DNA of 64,000 nt from Jannaschia marina (GCF_013404595.1 NZ_JABVAX010000016.1:1-64000); one strand, 5' to 3'; positions 52,524-62,328 are shown, numbered from the stretch's first letter. The notes: generated by a model from the letters alone, not told the origin. Translations and numbers: made by a program.

Positions 52524-53134
52524 GCCGAACCCTCGAAGCAGGCCCGCATCTTCTCAAGCGCGACGGCGCGGTGGCTGATGGCGTTCTTCTCTGCCGGGTC
52601 CATCTCGGCGAAGGTGCGCTCGTATCCGTCGGGTTGGAACATCGGGTCGTAGCCGTGCCCCGTCTCCCCCCTGATCGGCCAGACGAGCCGCCCGGCGACA
52701 TGACCCTCGAACACCTCCTCGTGCCCGTCGGGCCACATCAAGAGGAGCGTCGCGCAAAACCGCGCGCGCCGTGGCTCGGGGGCATTTCGGGCTTCAAGCG
52801 CATCCCAGGCACGCGTCATCGCCTGCAGGAAATCACGGCCATCGGGCGTCTCGGCCCAATCGGCGGTATGGACGCCAGGCTGCCCGTCGAGCGCCTCGAT
52901 CTCGATGCCGGAATCGTCGGCAAGCGCCGGTAGACCCGTCGCGGCGACGGCCGCCCGCGCCTTGATGCGGGCGTTGCCGGCGAAAGTCTCCTCCGTCTCC
53001 TCCGGTTCCGGCAAGTCGAAGTCCCGGTTCGACCGGCAGGTGATGCCATAGGGTGCGAGCAGGGCGCGGAACTCGTCGAGCTTGCCCAGGTTGTGGGTCG
53101 CGATCAGGAGTTCCTTGCCCTCAAACCGCCTCAC
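52520..53134 (-). CDS. rdgB: dITP/XTP pyrophosphatase
   Basis: A 204-residue house-cleaning enzyme that removes deaminated purine nucleotides. [114 protein letters not shown] are all conserved. GTG 53134 overlaps the rph stop (GTGA); the frame further upstream is antisense-like noise. Coupled into rph-rdgB-ridA-hemW. Confidence 0.96.
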   Translation of the reverse strand: MRRFEGKELLIATHNLGKLDEFRALLAPYGITCRSNRDFDLPEPEETEETFAGNARIKARAAVAATGLPALADDSGIEIEALDGQPGVHTADWAETPDGRDFLQAMTRAWDALEARNAPEPRRARFCATLLLMWPDGHEEVFEGHVAGRLVWPIRGETGHGYDPMFQPDGYERTFAEMDPAEKNAISHRAVALEKMRACFEGSA

Positions 53135-53844
53135 GCGACGGCGGCCTTCTGCGCGGCGACGAGCTCGGAGACGCCCTTCTCGGCCAGCGCCATCAGCTCC
53201 GCAAATTGATCCTTGGAGAAGGTCGCGCCCTCCGCGCTCGCCTGCAGCTCGATCATCTGGCCCGCGCCGGTCATCACGAAGTTGCCGTCCGTCCCGGCTT
53301 CCGAGTCCTCCGGGTAGTCGAGGTCGAGCACCGACTGGCCGGCGTAAACACCGCAGGAGACGGCGGCGACGTGATCGAGGATCGGGTCGCTCGTCAGGTC
53401 GCCCGCCTTCAGCAGCTTGTTCACGGCGAGCCGCAGTGCGACCCAGCCGCCCGTGATCGACGCGCAGCGGGTGCCACCGTCGGCCTGGATCACGTCGCAA
53501 TCGACGGTGATCTGCCGCTCGCCCATCGCCTGCCGGTCGATTCCTGCGCGCAGGGACCGTCCGATGAGGCGCTGGATCTCCTGCGTGCGGCCCGATTGCT
53601 TGCCGGCGGCGGATTCGCGCCGCATCCGCGAGGTCGTCGCGCGCGGCAGCATACCATATTCGGCTGTGACCCAACCCTGCCCGGTGTTGCGCAGGAACGG
53701 CGGCACCCGCTCCTCCAGCGAAGCGGTGCAGAGGACGTGGGTATTGCCGCAGCGGATCATGCAGGACCCTTCGGCATGCATCGTCACGTTGGTCTCGATG
53801 GATATGTCGCGCATCTGGTCCAGTGCGCGTCCCGAAGGTCGCAT
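53131..53844 (-). CDS. rph: Ribonuclease PH
   Basis: A 237-residue phosphorolytic 3' exoribonuclease that trims tRNA 3' ends. [77 protein letters not shown]..., [61 protein letters not shown], all family blocks. Start ATG 53844 gives the normal length. Divergent from hrcA, as in many alphaproteobacteria. Confidence 0.97.
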   Translation of the reverse strand: MRPSGRALDQMRDISIETNVTMHAEGSCMIRCGNTHVLCTASLEERVPPFLRNTGQGWVTAEYGMLPRATTSRMRRESAAGKQSGRTQEIQRLIGRSLRAGIDRQAMGERQITVDCDVIQADGGTRCASITGGWVALRLAVNKLLKAGDLTSDPILDHVAAVSCGVYAGQSVLDLDYPEDSEAGTDGNFVMTGAGQMIELQASAEGATFSKDQFAELMALAEKGVSELVAAQKAAVA

Positions 53845-53909
53845 GTGTCTCTCCCGTCTCATGATTGCCCCCGACATGCCTCTGGCCCTGCCCCCATGCA
53901 ACCCCCCGA

Positions 53910-53937
53910 TTGACGCTGCCCCGGCGGTTGCATACAT
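53910..53937 (+). promoter_or_regulatory. Candidate (heat-shock) promoter of hrcA
   Basis: TTGACG, a 15-bp spacer and CATACAT lie 24 bp before the hrcA ATG. The short spacer and C-rich -10 region resemble RpoH-type promoters of alphaproteobacteria, but a housekeeping promoter is not excluded. Confidence 0.5.
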
Positions 53938-53960
53938 CCCAAACGCCCCCCGGAGGTCCG

Positions 53961-55025
53961 ATGCCCGACAACGCGCAGATCCTGGCCGAGATGAACGACC
54001 GCTCCCGCGAAGTCTTTCGGCGGGTGGTGGAGGGCTATCTGGGCACCGGTGATCCGGTCGGCAGCCGGACGCTGACGCGGAGCATGTCCGAGAAGGTCTC
54101 TGCGGCCACCATCCGCAACGTGATGCAGGATCTGGAGTATCTGGGCCTCCTCGCCGCACCGCACGTCAGCGCGGGCCGCATCCCGACGCAGGCGGGGCTG
54201 CGCATGTTCGTCGACGGGCTGCTCGAGGCGCAGCTCGGTGATGAGGACCGGGATCGCATCGAGGCGACCGTCGGTTCCTCCGAGGATGACGTGACCGCGA
54301 TGATGGACCGCGTCGGCAGCGCCCTCTCGGGTATCACGCAGGGCGCGTCGCTCGTGCTCGCCCCGAAGCGCGAGGCGCCGATCAAGCACATCGAGTTCGT
54401 CTCGCTCGCCGCGGACCGCGCGCTCGTCGTGCTGGTCTTTGCGGACGGTCACGTCGAGAACCGCGTCTTCGTGCCGCCCGAGGGCCAGACGCCCAGCGCC
54501 ATGCGAGAGGCGGCCAACCTGCTGAACGCGATGATCGAGGGGCGCACGATCTCTGACCTGCAGGACTTGATGACGAAGGAGGTCGCCGCCCGACGTCAGG
54601 AGATCGACACGCTGGCGCACGACCTGATCGAAAAGGGCCTCGCCGTCTGGGAAGATGCGGGCGAGTGGTCGGAGCGCCTGATCGTGCGCGGGCGCTCGCA
54701 TCTCCTGGGTCAGAGCGGCGACGCGGAGCAGCTCGACCGCATCCGCACCCTCTTCGACGACCTGGAGCGCAAGCGCGACATCGCCGAGTTCCTCTCGCTC
54801 ACAGAGGAAGGCGAGGGCGTGCGGATCTTCATCGGATCCGAGAACAAACTCTTCTCACTTTCCGGTTCATCTTTGGTGGTTTCTCCCTATATGAACGCGG
54901 ATCGAAAAATCGTGGGTGCGGTCGGCGTGATCGGCCCCACGCGGCTCAACTACGGTCGGATCGTTCCGATCGTCGACTACACGGCACAACTGGTCGGGCG
55001 AATGCTCGCCGCGCCCAAAGGATAG
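53961..55025 (+). CDS. hrcA: Heat-inducible transcription repressor HrcA
   Basis: A 354-residue repressor of class I heat-shock genes that binds CIRCE. N-terminal winged helix: [74 protein letters not shown]; the C-terminal GAF-like domain ends [34 protein letters not shown] 53961 follows CGGAGGTCCG. No CIRCE palindrome is visible upstream; its targets (usually groESL) are probably elsewhere. grpE follows 15 bp later. Confidence 0.97.
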   Translation: MPDNAQILAEMNDRSREVFRRVVEGYLGTGDPVGSRTLTRSMSEKVSAATIRNVMQDLEYLGLLAAPHVSAGRIPTQAGLRMFVDGLLEAQLGDEDRDRIEATVGSSEDDVTAMMDRVGSALSGITQGASLVLAPKREAPIKHIEFVSLAADRALVVLVFADGHVENRVFVPPEGQTPSAMREAANLLNAMIEGRTISDLQDLMTKEVAARRQEIDTLAHDLIEKGLAVWEDAGEWSERLIVRGRSHLLGQSGDAEQLDRIRTLFDDLERKRDIAEFLSLTEEGEGVRIFIGSENKLFSLSGSSLVVSPYMNADRKIVGAVGVIGPTRLNYGRIVPIVDYTAQLVGRMLAAPKG

Positions 55026-55040
55026 AAGACAGAGGGATTT

Positions 55041-55607
55041 ATGGCCGAACCGAAGGACGAGTCGTTCCTCGACGACCCCGAGATGCTGGAAGAGGATTTC
55101 GATCTCGATGCCGCGATGGAGGAAGAGCCGGACGAGGCTCCGAAATCCGGGCGCGCGGCGATGGAGGCGGTCGTCGCGGAACGCGATGAGATGCGCGACC
55201 GACTGATGCGGTCGCTCGCCGAGGCGGAAAACGTGCGCAAGCGTGCCGCCCGCGACCGGGTGGAGGCCGAGCAATACGGCGGCTCCAAACTCGCGCGCGA
55301 TCTGCTGCCGGTCTACGATAACCTGCGCCGGGCACTCGACGCCGCGGGCGAGGCCAACGACGGCGTGATCGAGGGCGTGAAGCTGACGCTGAAGGAGATC
55401 CTCACCGTCTTCAACAAGCACGGCATCACGCTCGTCGCGCCTGAGATCGGCGACAAGTTCGACCCGCAGCTGCATCAGGCGATGTTCGAGGCCCCCCTGC
55501 CCGATACCAAGGCCGGCGAGATCATCCAGGTCGCCGCCGAGGGCTTCAAGCTGCACGACCGCCTGCTGCGCCCCGCACAGGTCGGCGTCTCCTCGAACCC
55601 GGGCTGA
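55041..55607 (+). CDS. grpE: GrpE nucleotide-exchange factor
   Basis: A 188-residue dimeric factor that releases ADP from DnaK. An acidic N-terminus is followed by the long coiled-coil helix (AAMEAVVAERDEMRDRLMRSLAEAENVRKRAARDRVEAEQYGGSKLARDLLPVYDNLRRAL) and the beta domain (EIGDKFDPQLHQAMFEAPLPDTKAGEIIQVAAEGFKLHDRLLRPAQVGVS). Co-transcribed with hrcA. dnaK and dnaJ are about 7 kb further on. Confidence 0.97.
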   Translation: MAEPKDESFLDDPEMLEEDFDLDAAMEEEPDEAPKSGRAAMEAVVAERDEMRDRLMRSLAEAENVRKRAARDRVEAEQYGGSKLARDLLPVYDNLRRALDAAGEANDGVIEGVKLTLKEILTVFNKHGITLVAPEIGDKFDPQLHQAMFEAPLPDTKAGEIIQVAAEGFKLHDRLLRPAQVGVSSNPG

Positions 55608-55650
55608 TCCCCCCGTCACCCTCTGGCCCGACCCGAGGGTCTCTTGCGAC

Positions 55651-55722
55651 GCGTCATCCTCGGACTTGATCCGAGGATCCCCAAGCCACTTTCATCGCCG
55701 GGTCAGGCCCGGCGATGACGCA
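55651..55722. repeat. Two palindromes after grpE (REP-like intergenic repeat)
   Basis: ATCCTCGG-acttgat-CCGAGGAT (55656-55678) and TCATCGCCGGG-tcagg-CCCGGCGATGA (55692-55718), bounded by GCGTCATCC and GATGACGC. This is the look of short palindromic repeats scattered between genes in many alphaproteobacteria, and it may also terminate the convergent grpE and mutS transcripts. Confidence 0.75.
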
Positions 55723-55743
55723 TGAAAGGGACGAATACAGTCC

Positions 55744-58341
55744 CTAAACAAGCCCTTTCAGCTCATAGACCAGCTCCAATGCCGCCTTCGGCGTCAGCTC
55801 ATCCGGCAACACATCGCGCAGTTTCTCCTCGGCGGCGCTCGGCTTGTGTGGTGCTGTTGCCGGCGGGGGCGTGGCGGCAAAGAGCGGCAGGTCGTCGATG
55901 ATCGCCTTCGGTTTCGCTCCGCCCTCCCGCTCGCCGGCTTCGAGCGCATCGAGCACGTCGCGCGCCCGCGCCACGACCGCTTCGGGCAGGCCGGCGAGTT
56001 TCGCGACCTGCACGCCGTAGGATCTATCTGCCGCCCCCTCCCGAACCTCGTGCAGGAAGATCACCTCGCCCTCCCACTCGCGCACCGCGACGGTGGCGTT
56101 TTCCACGCCCGAGAGCTTGGCGGAAAGCGCCGTCATCTCATGGTAATGCGTGGCGAAGAGCGCGCGGCAGCGGTTGACGTCGTGAAGGTGTTCGAGCGTC
56201 GCCCAGGCGATGCTGAGCCCGTCGTAGGTGGCCGTGCCGCGCCCGATCTCGTCGAGGATGACGAAACTGCGGTCGTCGGCCTGATTGAGGATCGCGGCCG
56301 TCTCCACCATCTCGACCATGAAGGTCGATCGCCCGCGCGCCAGATCGTCCGAGGCGCCCACGCGACTGAAAAGCTGGCTGACGATCCCGATGTGGGCAGC
56401 GTCTGCGGGCACGAAACTGCCCATCTGCGCAAGCACCGCGATTAGCGCGTTCTGCCGGAGCCAGGTCGATTTACCTGCCATGTTCGGCCCGGTCAGAAGC
56501 CGGATCGCCGCGCCGTCGTCGGCGCTCAGCATCGCGTCGTTCGCCACGAAGGGCGCGCCATCGCGCTTGAGCGCGCGTTCGACGACCGGGTGTCGCCCGG
56601 CACTCACCTCGAAGGCGCGGCTGCCGTCGACGCGGGGCCGCACCCAGCCCTCGCCCCGTGCGAGATCGGCGAGCGCGGTTGTCACGTCGAGTTCGGCGAG
56701 CGTGCGCGCCGCCGAGAAGATGGCGTCGGATTGCGTAAGAATGGCCTGACGCAAGTCACCGAAGAACCGGTCTTCGATGGCCTGCGCGCGACCGCCCGCA
56801 TTGAGGATCTTCGTCTCTAATTCGGACAATTCGACGGTCGTGAAGCGCACCTGGTTCGCCGTCGTCTGCCGGTGGATGAAGCGGTCGTCGGCGCGCATCT
56901 TCTCCGCGTGGGTGGCCGTCGTCTCCACGAAGTAGCCGAGCACGTTGTTGTGCTTCACCTTGAGCGAGCCGATGCCCGTCGCCTCGACGTAATCCTTCTG
57001 CAGCCCGGCGATGACGCCGCGCCCCTCGTCCCGCAGCTTGCGCGCCTCATCGAGATCGGCGTCGAAGCCGGGAGCGATGACACCCCCGTCGCGCAGCATC
57101 AGGGGTGGCTCGGGGACAAGCGCGCGGTCGAGCAGGTCGAGCAGCGCCTCCTGCCCGATGAGATCGGTGATGTCGAGCGGCAGATCAGTCTCTGACAAAC
57201 GGGAAAACAGCGTCTCGCCCGTCCGCAACCCGCCGCGCACGGCGGCCAGATCGCGCGGCCCGCCCCGCTCGAGCGACAGGCGGGAGAGCGCGCGGTCCAT
57301 GTCCGGTGCGCGGCGCAGTGCCTCGCGGATCTCGGCGGTCAGGGCGTCGTTCTCCACCGCCCAGCTCACGCCGTCGAGCCGCGCGCGGATCAACCCCTCC
57401 CGCGTCGAGGGGGCCGAGACACGCCGCTCCAGCAGGCGACCGCCGCCTGCCGTGACCGTTCGGTCGATGGCGAGCAAGAGAGAGCCGTCGCGCCCGCCCG
57501 TAGCCCCATGCGTCAATTCGAGGTTGCGGCGCGTCGCGGCGTCGATCGCCATGAGATCAGACGCTGCCTCGCGCCGGGGCGGGCGCATCAGCGGCAGCTT
57601 TCCGCGCTGCGTGATCTCCACGTATTCGACGAGGGCACCCATCGCGCCTAATTCCGCGCGGTCGAAACTGCCGAACGCATCCAGCGAGCCGACCGCGAAC
57701 AGCCCTTTCAACCGGCTTTCGGCCGCGTTCGAATCGAAGGCGCTGCGCCCGAGCGGGGTGATCGACGTGCCGAGGTCTGCGGTGATCTCGGTGCCATCCT
57801 CACCCTCTGCCAGAACCAGCTCGCGCACGCCGAGACGCGCGAGGTCGGGCGAGAGGCGCACGCGCGGGCAAGCGGCGACGTGAAACGCGCCGGTCGAAAT
57901 GTCGGCCCAGGCGAGCGCCCCCTGCCCCCGCACCTCGCAGAAGGCGGCGAGGTAGTTGTGCGCACGTGCGTCGAGCAACGTATCCTCTGTGAGCGTGCCC
58001 GGCGTGACGAGCCGCACGATCCCGCGTTTGACGACCGACTTGGAGCCGCGCTTCTTGGCCTCCTCCGGGGCTTCCAGCTGCTCGGCGACGGCAACGCGAA
58101 ATCCCTTTCGGATCAACGTCATCAGGTAGTTCTCGGCCGCGTGCACGGGCACGCCGCACATGGCGATATCCTCGCCCAGGTGCTTGCCCCGCTTGGTGAG
58201 CGCGATGTCGAGCGCGGCGGCGGCGGCGACGGCATCGTCGAAGAACAGCTCGTAGAAATCGCCCATCCGGTAGAACAGCAGGGCGTCCGGCGCCTCGGCC
58301 TTGATCTCCAGATACTGGGCCATCATCGGCGTGACGGACAT
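55744..58341 (-). CDS. mutS: DNA mismatch repair protein MutS
   Basis: An 865-residue ABC-type mismatch sensor. Mismatch-binding N-terminus PMMAQYLEIKAEAPDALLFYRMGDFYELFFDDA (Phe-x-Glu motif FYE); connector, core and clamp domains; ATPase with Walker A GPNMAGKSTWLRQNALIAVLAQMGSFVPA, SRVGASDDLARGRSTFMVEM, Walker B SFVILDEIGRGTATYDGLSIAWA and LFATHYHEM. The C-terminal end DVLPDELTPKAALELVYELKGL is the dimer/tetramer helix. Start at ATG 58341. Divergent from maeB. Confidence 0.97.
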   Translation of the reverse strand: MSVTPMMAQYLEIKAEAPDALLFYRMGDFYELFFDDAVAAAAALDIALTKRGKHLGEDIAMCGVPVHAAENYLMTLIRKGFRVAVAEQLEAPEEAKKRGSKSVVKRGIVRLVTPGTLTEDTLLDARAHNYLAAFCEVRGQGALAWADISTGAFHVAACPRVRLSPDLARLGVRELVLAEGEDGTEITADLGTSITPLGRSAFDSNAAESRLKGLFAVGSLDAFGSFDRAELGAMGALVEYVEITQRGKLPLMRPPRREAASDLMAIDAATRRNLELTHGATGGRDGSLLLAIDRTVTAGGGRLLERRVSAPSTREGLIRARLDGVSWAVENDALTAEIREALRRAPDMDRALSRLSLERGGPRDLAAVRGGLRTGETLFSRLSETDLPLDITDLIGQEALLDLLDRALVPEPPLMLRDGGVIAPGFDADLDEARKLRDEGRGVIAGLQKDYVEATGIGSLKVKHNNVLGYFVETTATHAEKMRADDRFIHRQTTANQVRFTTVELSELETKILNAGGRAQAIEDRFFGDLRQAILTQSDAIFSAARTLAELDVTTALADLARGEGWVRPRVDGSRAFEVSAGRHPVVERALKRDGAPFVANDAMLSADDGAAIRLLTGPNMAGKSTWLRQNALIAVLAQMGSFVPADAAHIGIVSQLFSRVGASDDLARGRSTFMVEMVETAAILNQADDRSFVILDEIGRGTATYDGLSIAWATLEHLHDVNRCRALFATHYHEMTALSAKLSGVENATVAVREWEGEVIFLHEVREGAADRSYGVQVAKLAGLPEAVVARARDVLDALEAGEREGGAKPKAIIDDLPLFAATPPPATAPHKPSAAEEKLRDVLPDELTPKAALELVYELKGLV

Positions 58342-58422
58342 GAAACCCCCGGGTGTTCGCGCTAGCACCCTATCGCCCCCGCAAACCGCCCGCTACACCA
58401 TCCCGACGTGAGGGAGGACATC

Positions 58423-60684
58423 ATGGCCGGACGCAGCAAGATCACCGACGCAGAGGCGCTCGCATACCATCTGGAGCCGCGGCCCGGGAAGATCGAGATC
58501 AGCGCCTCGACCGCCATGGCGACGCAGCGCGACCTGTCGCTGGCCTACTCGCCCGGCGTGGCCGTCCCCTGCGAGGCGATCGCCGCCGACCCGGCCACGG
58601 CCTACGACTATACGACCAAGGGCAACCTCGTTGCCGTCATCTCCAACGGGACGGCGGTTCTGGGCCTCGGCAACCTCGGCGCGCTGGCCTCGAAACCGGT
58701 GATGGAGGGCAAGGCGGTGCTCTTCAAGCGCTTCGCCGACGTCAATTCCATCGACATCGAACTCGACACCGAGGACGTGGACGCCTTCGTCGCCGCCGTG
58801 AAGCTGATGGGCCCCAGCTTCGGGGGCATCAACCTCGAGGACATCAAGGCCCCCGAGTGCTTCATGATCGAAAGCCGGCTGAAGGAGGAGATGGACATTC
58901 CCGTCTTCCACGACGACCAGCACGGTACGGCGGTTATCTGCGCCGCCGGCCTCATCAATGCGCTGCATATCTCGGGCAAGGCCATCGAGGATGTGAAGAT
59001 CGTACTGAACGGGGCCGGGGCGGCGGGGATCGCCTGTATCGAACTTCTGAAGTCGATGGGCGCGAAGCACGAGAACTGCATCACCTGCGACACAAAGGGC
59101 GTCATCTACCAGGGCCGGACCGAGGGAATGAACCAGTGGAAGTCGGCCCACGCCGTCAAGACGGAGCTGCGCACGCTGGAGGAGGCGATGGTCGGGGCCG
59201 ACGTCTTCCTCGGGGTGTCGGCGAAGGGGGCGGTGACGCCCGAAATGGTCTCTAATATGGCGGAAAACCCGGTGATCTTCGCCATGGCGAACCCCGATCC
59301 GGAGATCACGCCGGAAGAGGCGCACGAGGTCCGTGCCGATGCCATCGTCGCCACGGGGCGGTCGGATTATCCTAACCAGGTCAACAACGTCCTCGGCTTT
59401 CCCTATCTCTTCCGCGGCGCGCTCGACATCCATGCGCGCGCCATCAACGACGAGATGAAGATCGCCTGTGCCGAGGCACTGGCCGAACTTGCGCGGGAAG
59501 ACGTGCCAGATGAGGTCGCGGTCGCCTACGGGCGCAAATTGTCCTTTGGTAGAGACTATATCATCCCGACGCCCTTCGACCCGCGGCTCATTCACGTTGT
59601 CCCGCCGGCAGTCGCCAAGGCGGGGATGGACACGGGCGTCGCGCGGCGGCCGATCGTCGATATGCCGGGCTATGCCGATGCGTTGGCCGCGCGGATGGAT
59701 CCGACGGCGAGCATCGTACAGGGCATCTCCGCACGGGCGAGGCAGGCGCAGGCGCGGATGATCTTCGCCGAGGGCGACGACCCGCGCGTCCTGCGCGCCG
59801 CCGTCGCCTATCAGCGGAACGGTTATGGCAAGGCGCTGGTCATCGGGCGCGACGACGACGTGCGCGCCAAGCTGGAGGCGGCGGGTCTGGCCGACGCCAC
59901 GCGGGAGCTGGAGGTCGTGAACGCGGCCAACACGCGGCATCTCGATCAATACAAGAGCTTCCTCTACGAGCGGCTGCAGCGGCAGGGCTACGATCAGCAG
60001 GACGTGCACCGCCTCGCCTCGCGCGACCGGCATGTCTTCGCCGCGCTGATGCTGGCGCATGAGCATGGCGACGGGCTGGTAACGGGGGCCACGCGCAAGT
60101 CGGCCCATGCGATCCGCCTGCTCGACCATGTGTTCGACATCCAGCGTAACAAGGAGGCAGTGGGCATCACCGCGCTCCTGCACCGGGGTCGGATCGTGTT
60201 GATCGGCGATACGCTGGTGAACGAATGGCCCGAGGAGGAAGACCTCGCCACCATCGCCGAGGCCGGCGCGCGCGTGGCGCGGGCGCTCGGGCTGGAGCCG
60301 CGCGTGGCCTTCGTCAGCTTCTCGACCTTCGGCTACCCGGTCTCGGAACGGGCCGAAAAAATGCACCAGGCCCCCGCCGTGCTGGAAGCGCGCGGAGCGG
60401 ACTTCGAGTTCGAGGGCGAGATGACCGTCGACGTCGCGCTCAACAGTGACATCGCGGCGCAATACCCGTTCTCCCGCTTGACGGGGCCGGCAAACGTGCT
60501 CGTCGTGCCGGCGCGGCATTCCGCTTCGATCTCGGTCAAGCTGATGCAGGAGATGGCGGGGGCCACGGTGATCGGCCCGATCCTGACGGGCATCGACCGC
60601 CCGGTGCAGATCGCCTCGACCGGCTCGACCTCCTCCGACATCCTGAACATGGCGCTGCTCGCCGCGTGCTGGGTCGGCGGCTAG
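58423..60684 (+). CDS. maeB: NADP-dependent malic enzyme (MaeB-type, with phosphotransacetylase-like domain)
   Basis: A 753-residue two-domain protein. The malic domain (about 1-430) has YSPGVAVPCEAIA, YTTKGNLVAVISNGTAVLGLGNLGALASKPVMEGKAVLFKRFA, the FHDDQHGTAVICAAGL metal site and VLNGAGAAGIACIELL NAD(P) fold. The phosphate acetyl/butyryl-transferase-like C-terminal domain (about 430-750) has MIFAEGDDPRVLRAAVAYQ and ends GSTSSDILNMALLAACW; it is regulatory. It converts malate to pyruvate, CO2 and NADPH. Start ATG 58423, after AGGGAGGACATC. A small hairpin TACCAC/GTGGTA lies just past the stop. Confidence 0.96.
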   Translation: MAGRSKITDAEALAYHLEPRPGKIEISASTAMATQRDLSLAYSPGVAVPCEAIAADPATAYDYTTKGNLVAVISNGTAVLGLGNLGALASKPVMEGKAVLFKRFADVNSIDIELDTEDVDAFVAAVKLMGPSFGGINLEDIKAPECFMIESRLKEEMDIPVFHDDQHGTAVICAAGLINALHISGKAIEDVKIVLNGAGAAGIACIELLKSMGAKHENCITCDTKGVIYQGRTEGMNQWKSAHAVKTELRTLEEAMVGADVFLGVSAKGAVTPEMVSNMAENPVIFAMANPDPEITPEEAHEVRADAIVATGRSDYPNQVNNVLGFPYLFRGALDIHARAINDEMKIACAEALAELAREDVPDEVAVAYGRKLSFGRDYIIPTPFDPRLIHVVPPAVAKAGMDTGVARRPIVDMPGYADALAARMDPTASIVQGISARARQAQARMIFAEGDDPRVLRAAVAYQRNGYGKALVIGRDDDVRAKLEAAGLADATRELEVVNAANTRHLDQYKSFLYERLQRQGYDQQDVHRLASRDRHVFAALMLAHEHGDGLVTGATRKSAHAIRLLDHVFDIQRNKEAVGITALLHRGRIVLIGDTLVNEWPEEEDLATIAEAGARVARALGLEPRVAFVSFSTFGYPVSERAEKMHQAPAVLEARGADFEFEGEMTVDVALNSDIAAQYPFSRLTGPANVLVVPARHSASISVKLMQEMAGATVIGPILTGIDRPVQIASTGSTSSDILNMALLAACWVGG

Positions 60685-60726
60685 GCCTACCACTCTTGGT
60701 GGTACGTTTCAGTAGAATACCAAATT

Positions 60727-60905
60727 GTAGTGTGACTCTCTTGACTCAGCGTTATCTGCGGAGTCACGCTACAAGAGGGACTAGGTCCGACTCCACGAGA
60801 TTTCCCGTCAGGTGGAGCCGGTACTAGGGACCCAGCAACCGTGGCCGCTCTGGTCTTCTAGGCAACTCCACTGTGAATCAACGGTGGAATCGGTGTCAAG
60901 AGCGG
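60727..60905 (+). ncRNA. Structured leader RNA ahead of a 49-codon gene
   Basis: Three stem-loops follow each other. GTAGTGTGACTC (60727-60738) pairs GAGTCACGCTAC (60761-60772), 12 bp with one G-U and a 22-base loop. GGTCC...CTCCAC (60784-60796) pairs GTGGAG...GGACC (60812-60832). CCGCTCT (60845-60851) pairs AGAGCGG (60899-60905) with an inner TCCAC/GTGGA stem. The region ends just before the AAGGAG ribosome site of the small gene at 60926. The base composition is less GC-rich than that of the flanking genes. It could be a cis-regulatory leader or an independent small RNA; no known class is recognised. Confidence 0.55.
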
Positions 60906-60925
60906 TCCAAACGTAAGGAGCCAGT

Positions 60926-61075
60926 ATGGCTAAACGGACCCCGTGGCACTCTGTCAAACAGAGTGTTCACCACGACAATACCGCTTGCACTGAGGGCAAC
61001 AACATCGAGCGCGAGAACATACGTTCTGGCACCGGTGGGAAGCCGAAGTGCGCTCACTGCCAGCGGTTAAGCTAA
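60926..61075 (+). CDS. 49-residue small protein with C-terminal CxxC
   Basis: ATG 60926 stands 8 bp after GTAAGGAGCC, the strongest ribosome site in this part of the window. The product begins MAKRTPWHSVKQSVHHDN, continues TACTEGNNIERENIRSGTGG and ends KPKCAHCQRLS, a basic protein with three Cys and four His, enough for a small zinc-ribbon-like fold (TxCTxGNN...KPxCxHC). I recall short bacterial proteins with a similar CTxGNNIExEN...GTGGKPxCxxC pattern but no function. By my count the gene is 56% G+C (84 of 150), below its neighbours. A terminator follows directly. Confidence 0.7.
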   Translation: MAKRTPWHSVKQSVHHDNTACTEGNNIERENIRSGTGGKPKCAHCQRLS

Positions 61076-61083
61076 AGACGACA

Positions 61084-61110
61084 GGGGGCACTAAGTTGCC
61101 CCCTGATTTC
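61084..61110. terminator. Terminator between the small gene and dnaJ
   Basis: GGGGGCA-ctaagt-TGCCCCC is a perfect 7-bp stem directly after the small gene and overlapping the end of dnaJ on the other strand. TGATTTCATT follows on the plus strand. It can serve both converging transcripts. Confidence 0.85.
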
Positions 61111-62269
61111 ATTGGGTCATGCCGTCCCAGAAACCCTTGACCTTACGAAAGAAACTGTCGCCCTGCGGATTGTTGTCGGCGTCGATCTTCTCGAACTCGC
61201 GCAGGATTTCCTTCTGCCGGCTGGTCAGGTTGACGGGCGTTTCGATCGCAAGCTCGATCATCATGTCGCCCACACCGCCGCCGCGCAGGGCGGGCATCCC
61301 CTTGCCGCGCAGGCGCATCTGCCGGCCCGTCTGCGACCCGGCGGGCACCTTTACGCGGGAGCGGCCGCCGTCGATCGTGGGTACCTCGACCTCGCCGCCG
61401 AGCGCGGCCGTCGTCATCGACACGGGGACCGCGCAATAGAGGCTGGTCGCGTCGCGCTCGAAGATCGGATGGGTTTCCACCTCGATGAAGATATAGAGAT
61501 CGCCCGTCGGCCCGCCGCGCAGGCCGGCTTCGCCCTCGCCCGAAAGGCGGATGCGCGTGCCCGTCTCGACCCCAGCGGGGATGTTGACCGACAGCTGGCG
61601 CTCCTTCTCGACCCGGCCGCCACCGCCGCAGGTCTTGCAGGGGTTCTTGATGATCTGCCCGGCCCCATTGCAGGTCGGACAGGCCCGCTCGACGGTGAAG
61701 AAACCCTGCTGCGCGCGCACCTTGCCCATGCCCGAACACGTCGGGCAGGTCGCGGGCTCCGATGCCCCCTCGGTGCCCTTGCCGTCACAGGTGCCGCATT
61801 TCACGGCCGTCGGCACGTTGATCGTCTTCTGCTGGCCGGCGAAGGCCTCCTCCAGCGAGATGCGCATGTTGTAGCGCAGGTCGGAGCCGCGTGTGGCGCG
61901 ACTGCGCACGCCGCCACGGCCGCCCGGCTGACCGCCCATGAAGTCGCCGAAGAGATCCTCGAAGACGTCCGAGAAGGCCGAGGCGAAGTCGCCCTGCCCG
62001 CCCTGCGGTCGGCGCGGACCGCCGCCACCGCCCATGCCGCCCTCGAAGGCGGCGTGGCCGAAGCGGTCGTAGGCGGCTTTCTTCTCGGCATCCTTCAGGA
62101 CGTCGTAGGCCTCGTTGGCTTCCTTGAACTGGGCTTCGGCGTTCGGATTGTCGGCGTTGCGGTCGGGGTGCAACTCCTTGGCCTTCTTGCGGTAGGCCTT
62201 CTTGATCTCGTCCGCGCTGGCCCCCTTCGAGACACCCAGCGTCTCGTAGTAGTCACGTTTCGCCATCAT
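61109..62269 (-). CDS. dnaJ: Chaperone DnaJ
   Basis: A 386-residue co-chaperone stimulating DnaK ATPase. J domain at residues 2-70 with the HPD motif ([15 protein letters not shown]); a Gly-rich linker; the zinc region with four CxxCxGxG repeats ([32 protein letters not shown]); and the C-terminal client-binding domain. Two adjacent ATGs (62269, 62266) are possible starts; GGAGTTTGT favours the first. It follows dnaK with a terminator-like hairpin in between. Confidence 0.97.
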   Translation of the reverse strand: MMAKRDYYETLGVSKGASADEIKKAYRKKAKELHPDRNADNPNAEAQFKEANEAYDVLKDAEKKAAYDRFGHAAFEGGMGGGGGPRRPQGGQGDFASAFSDVFEDLFGDFMGGQPGGRGGVRSRATRGSDLRYNMRISLEEAFAGQQKTINVPTAVKCGTCDGKGTEGASEPATCPTCSGMGKVRAQQGFFTVERACPTCNGAGQIIKNPCKTCGGGGRVEKERQLSVNIPAGVETGTRIRLSGEGEAGLRGGPTGDLYIFIEVETHPIFERDATSLYCAVPVSMTTAALGGEVEVPTIDGGRSRVKVPAGSQTGRQMRLRGKGMPALRGGGVGDMMIELAIETPVNLTSRQKEILREFEKIDADNNPQGDSFFRKVKGFWDGMTQ

Positions 62270-62282
62270 ACAAACTCCAACG

Positions 62283-62309
62283 AAAAGACCGGCCCGCGGG
62301 GGCCGGTCT
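62283..62309 (-). terminator. Hairpin with T-run between dnaK and dnaJ
   Basis: On the minus strand GACCGGCCC and GGGCCGGTC form a perfect 9-bp stem with a four-base loop, followed by TTTT. It lies in the 59-bp dnaK-dnaJ gap, so it should end part of the dnaK transcripts and lower dnaJ relative to dnaK. Confidence 0.85.
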
Positions 62310-62328
62310 CGTTGTCCTTAACCGAGGC

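Noticed and set aside
53845..53960. CIRCE operator upstream of hrcA
   Set aside because: I looked for TTAGCACTC-N9-GAGTGCTAA and found nothing like it in this gap.
58393..60693. 766-codon antisense frame opposite maeB
   Set aside because: Shadow frame from GC-rich codon structure; maeB is complete on the plus strand.
60742..60770. Sigma-70 promoter using TTGACT at 60742
   Set aside because: The spacing to any TATAAT-like box is wrong, and the word lies in the loop of the first leader stem.
60873..61070. 65-codon plus-strand frame overlapping the small-protein gene
   Set aside because: It is in another frame and has no ribosome site; the 49-codon frame at 60926 has AAGGAG and a patterned Cys/His protein.
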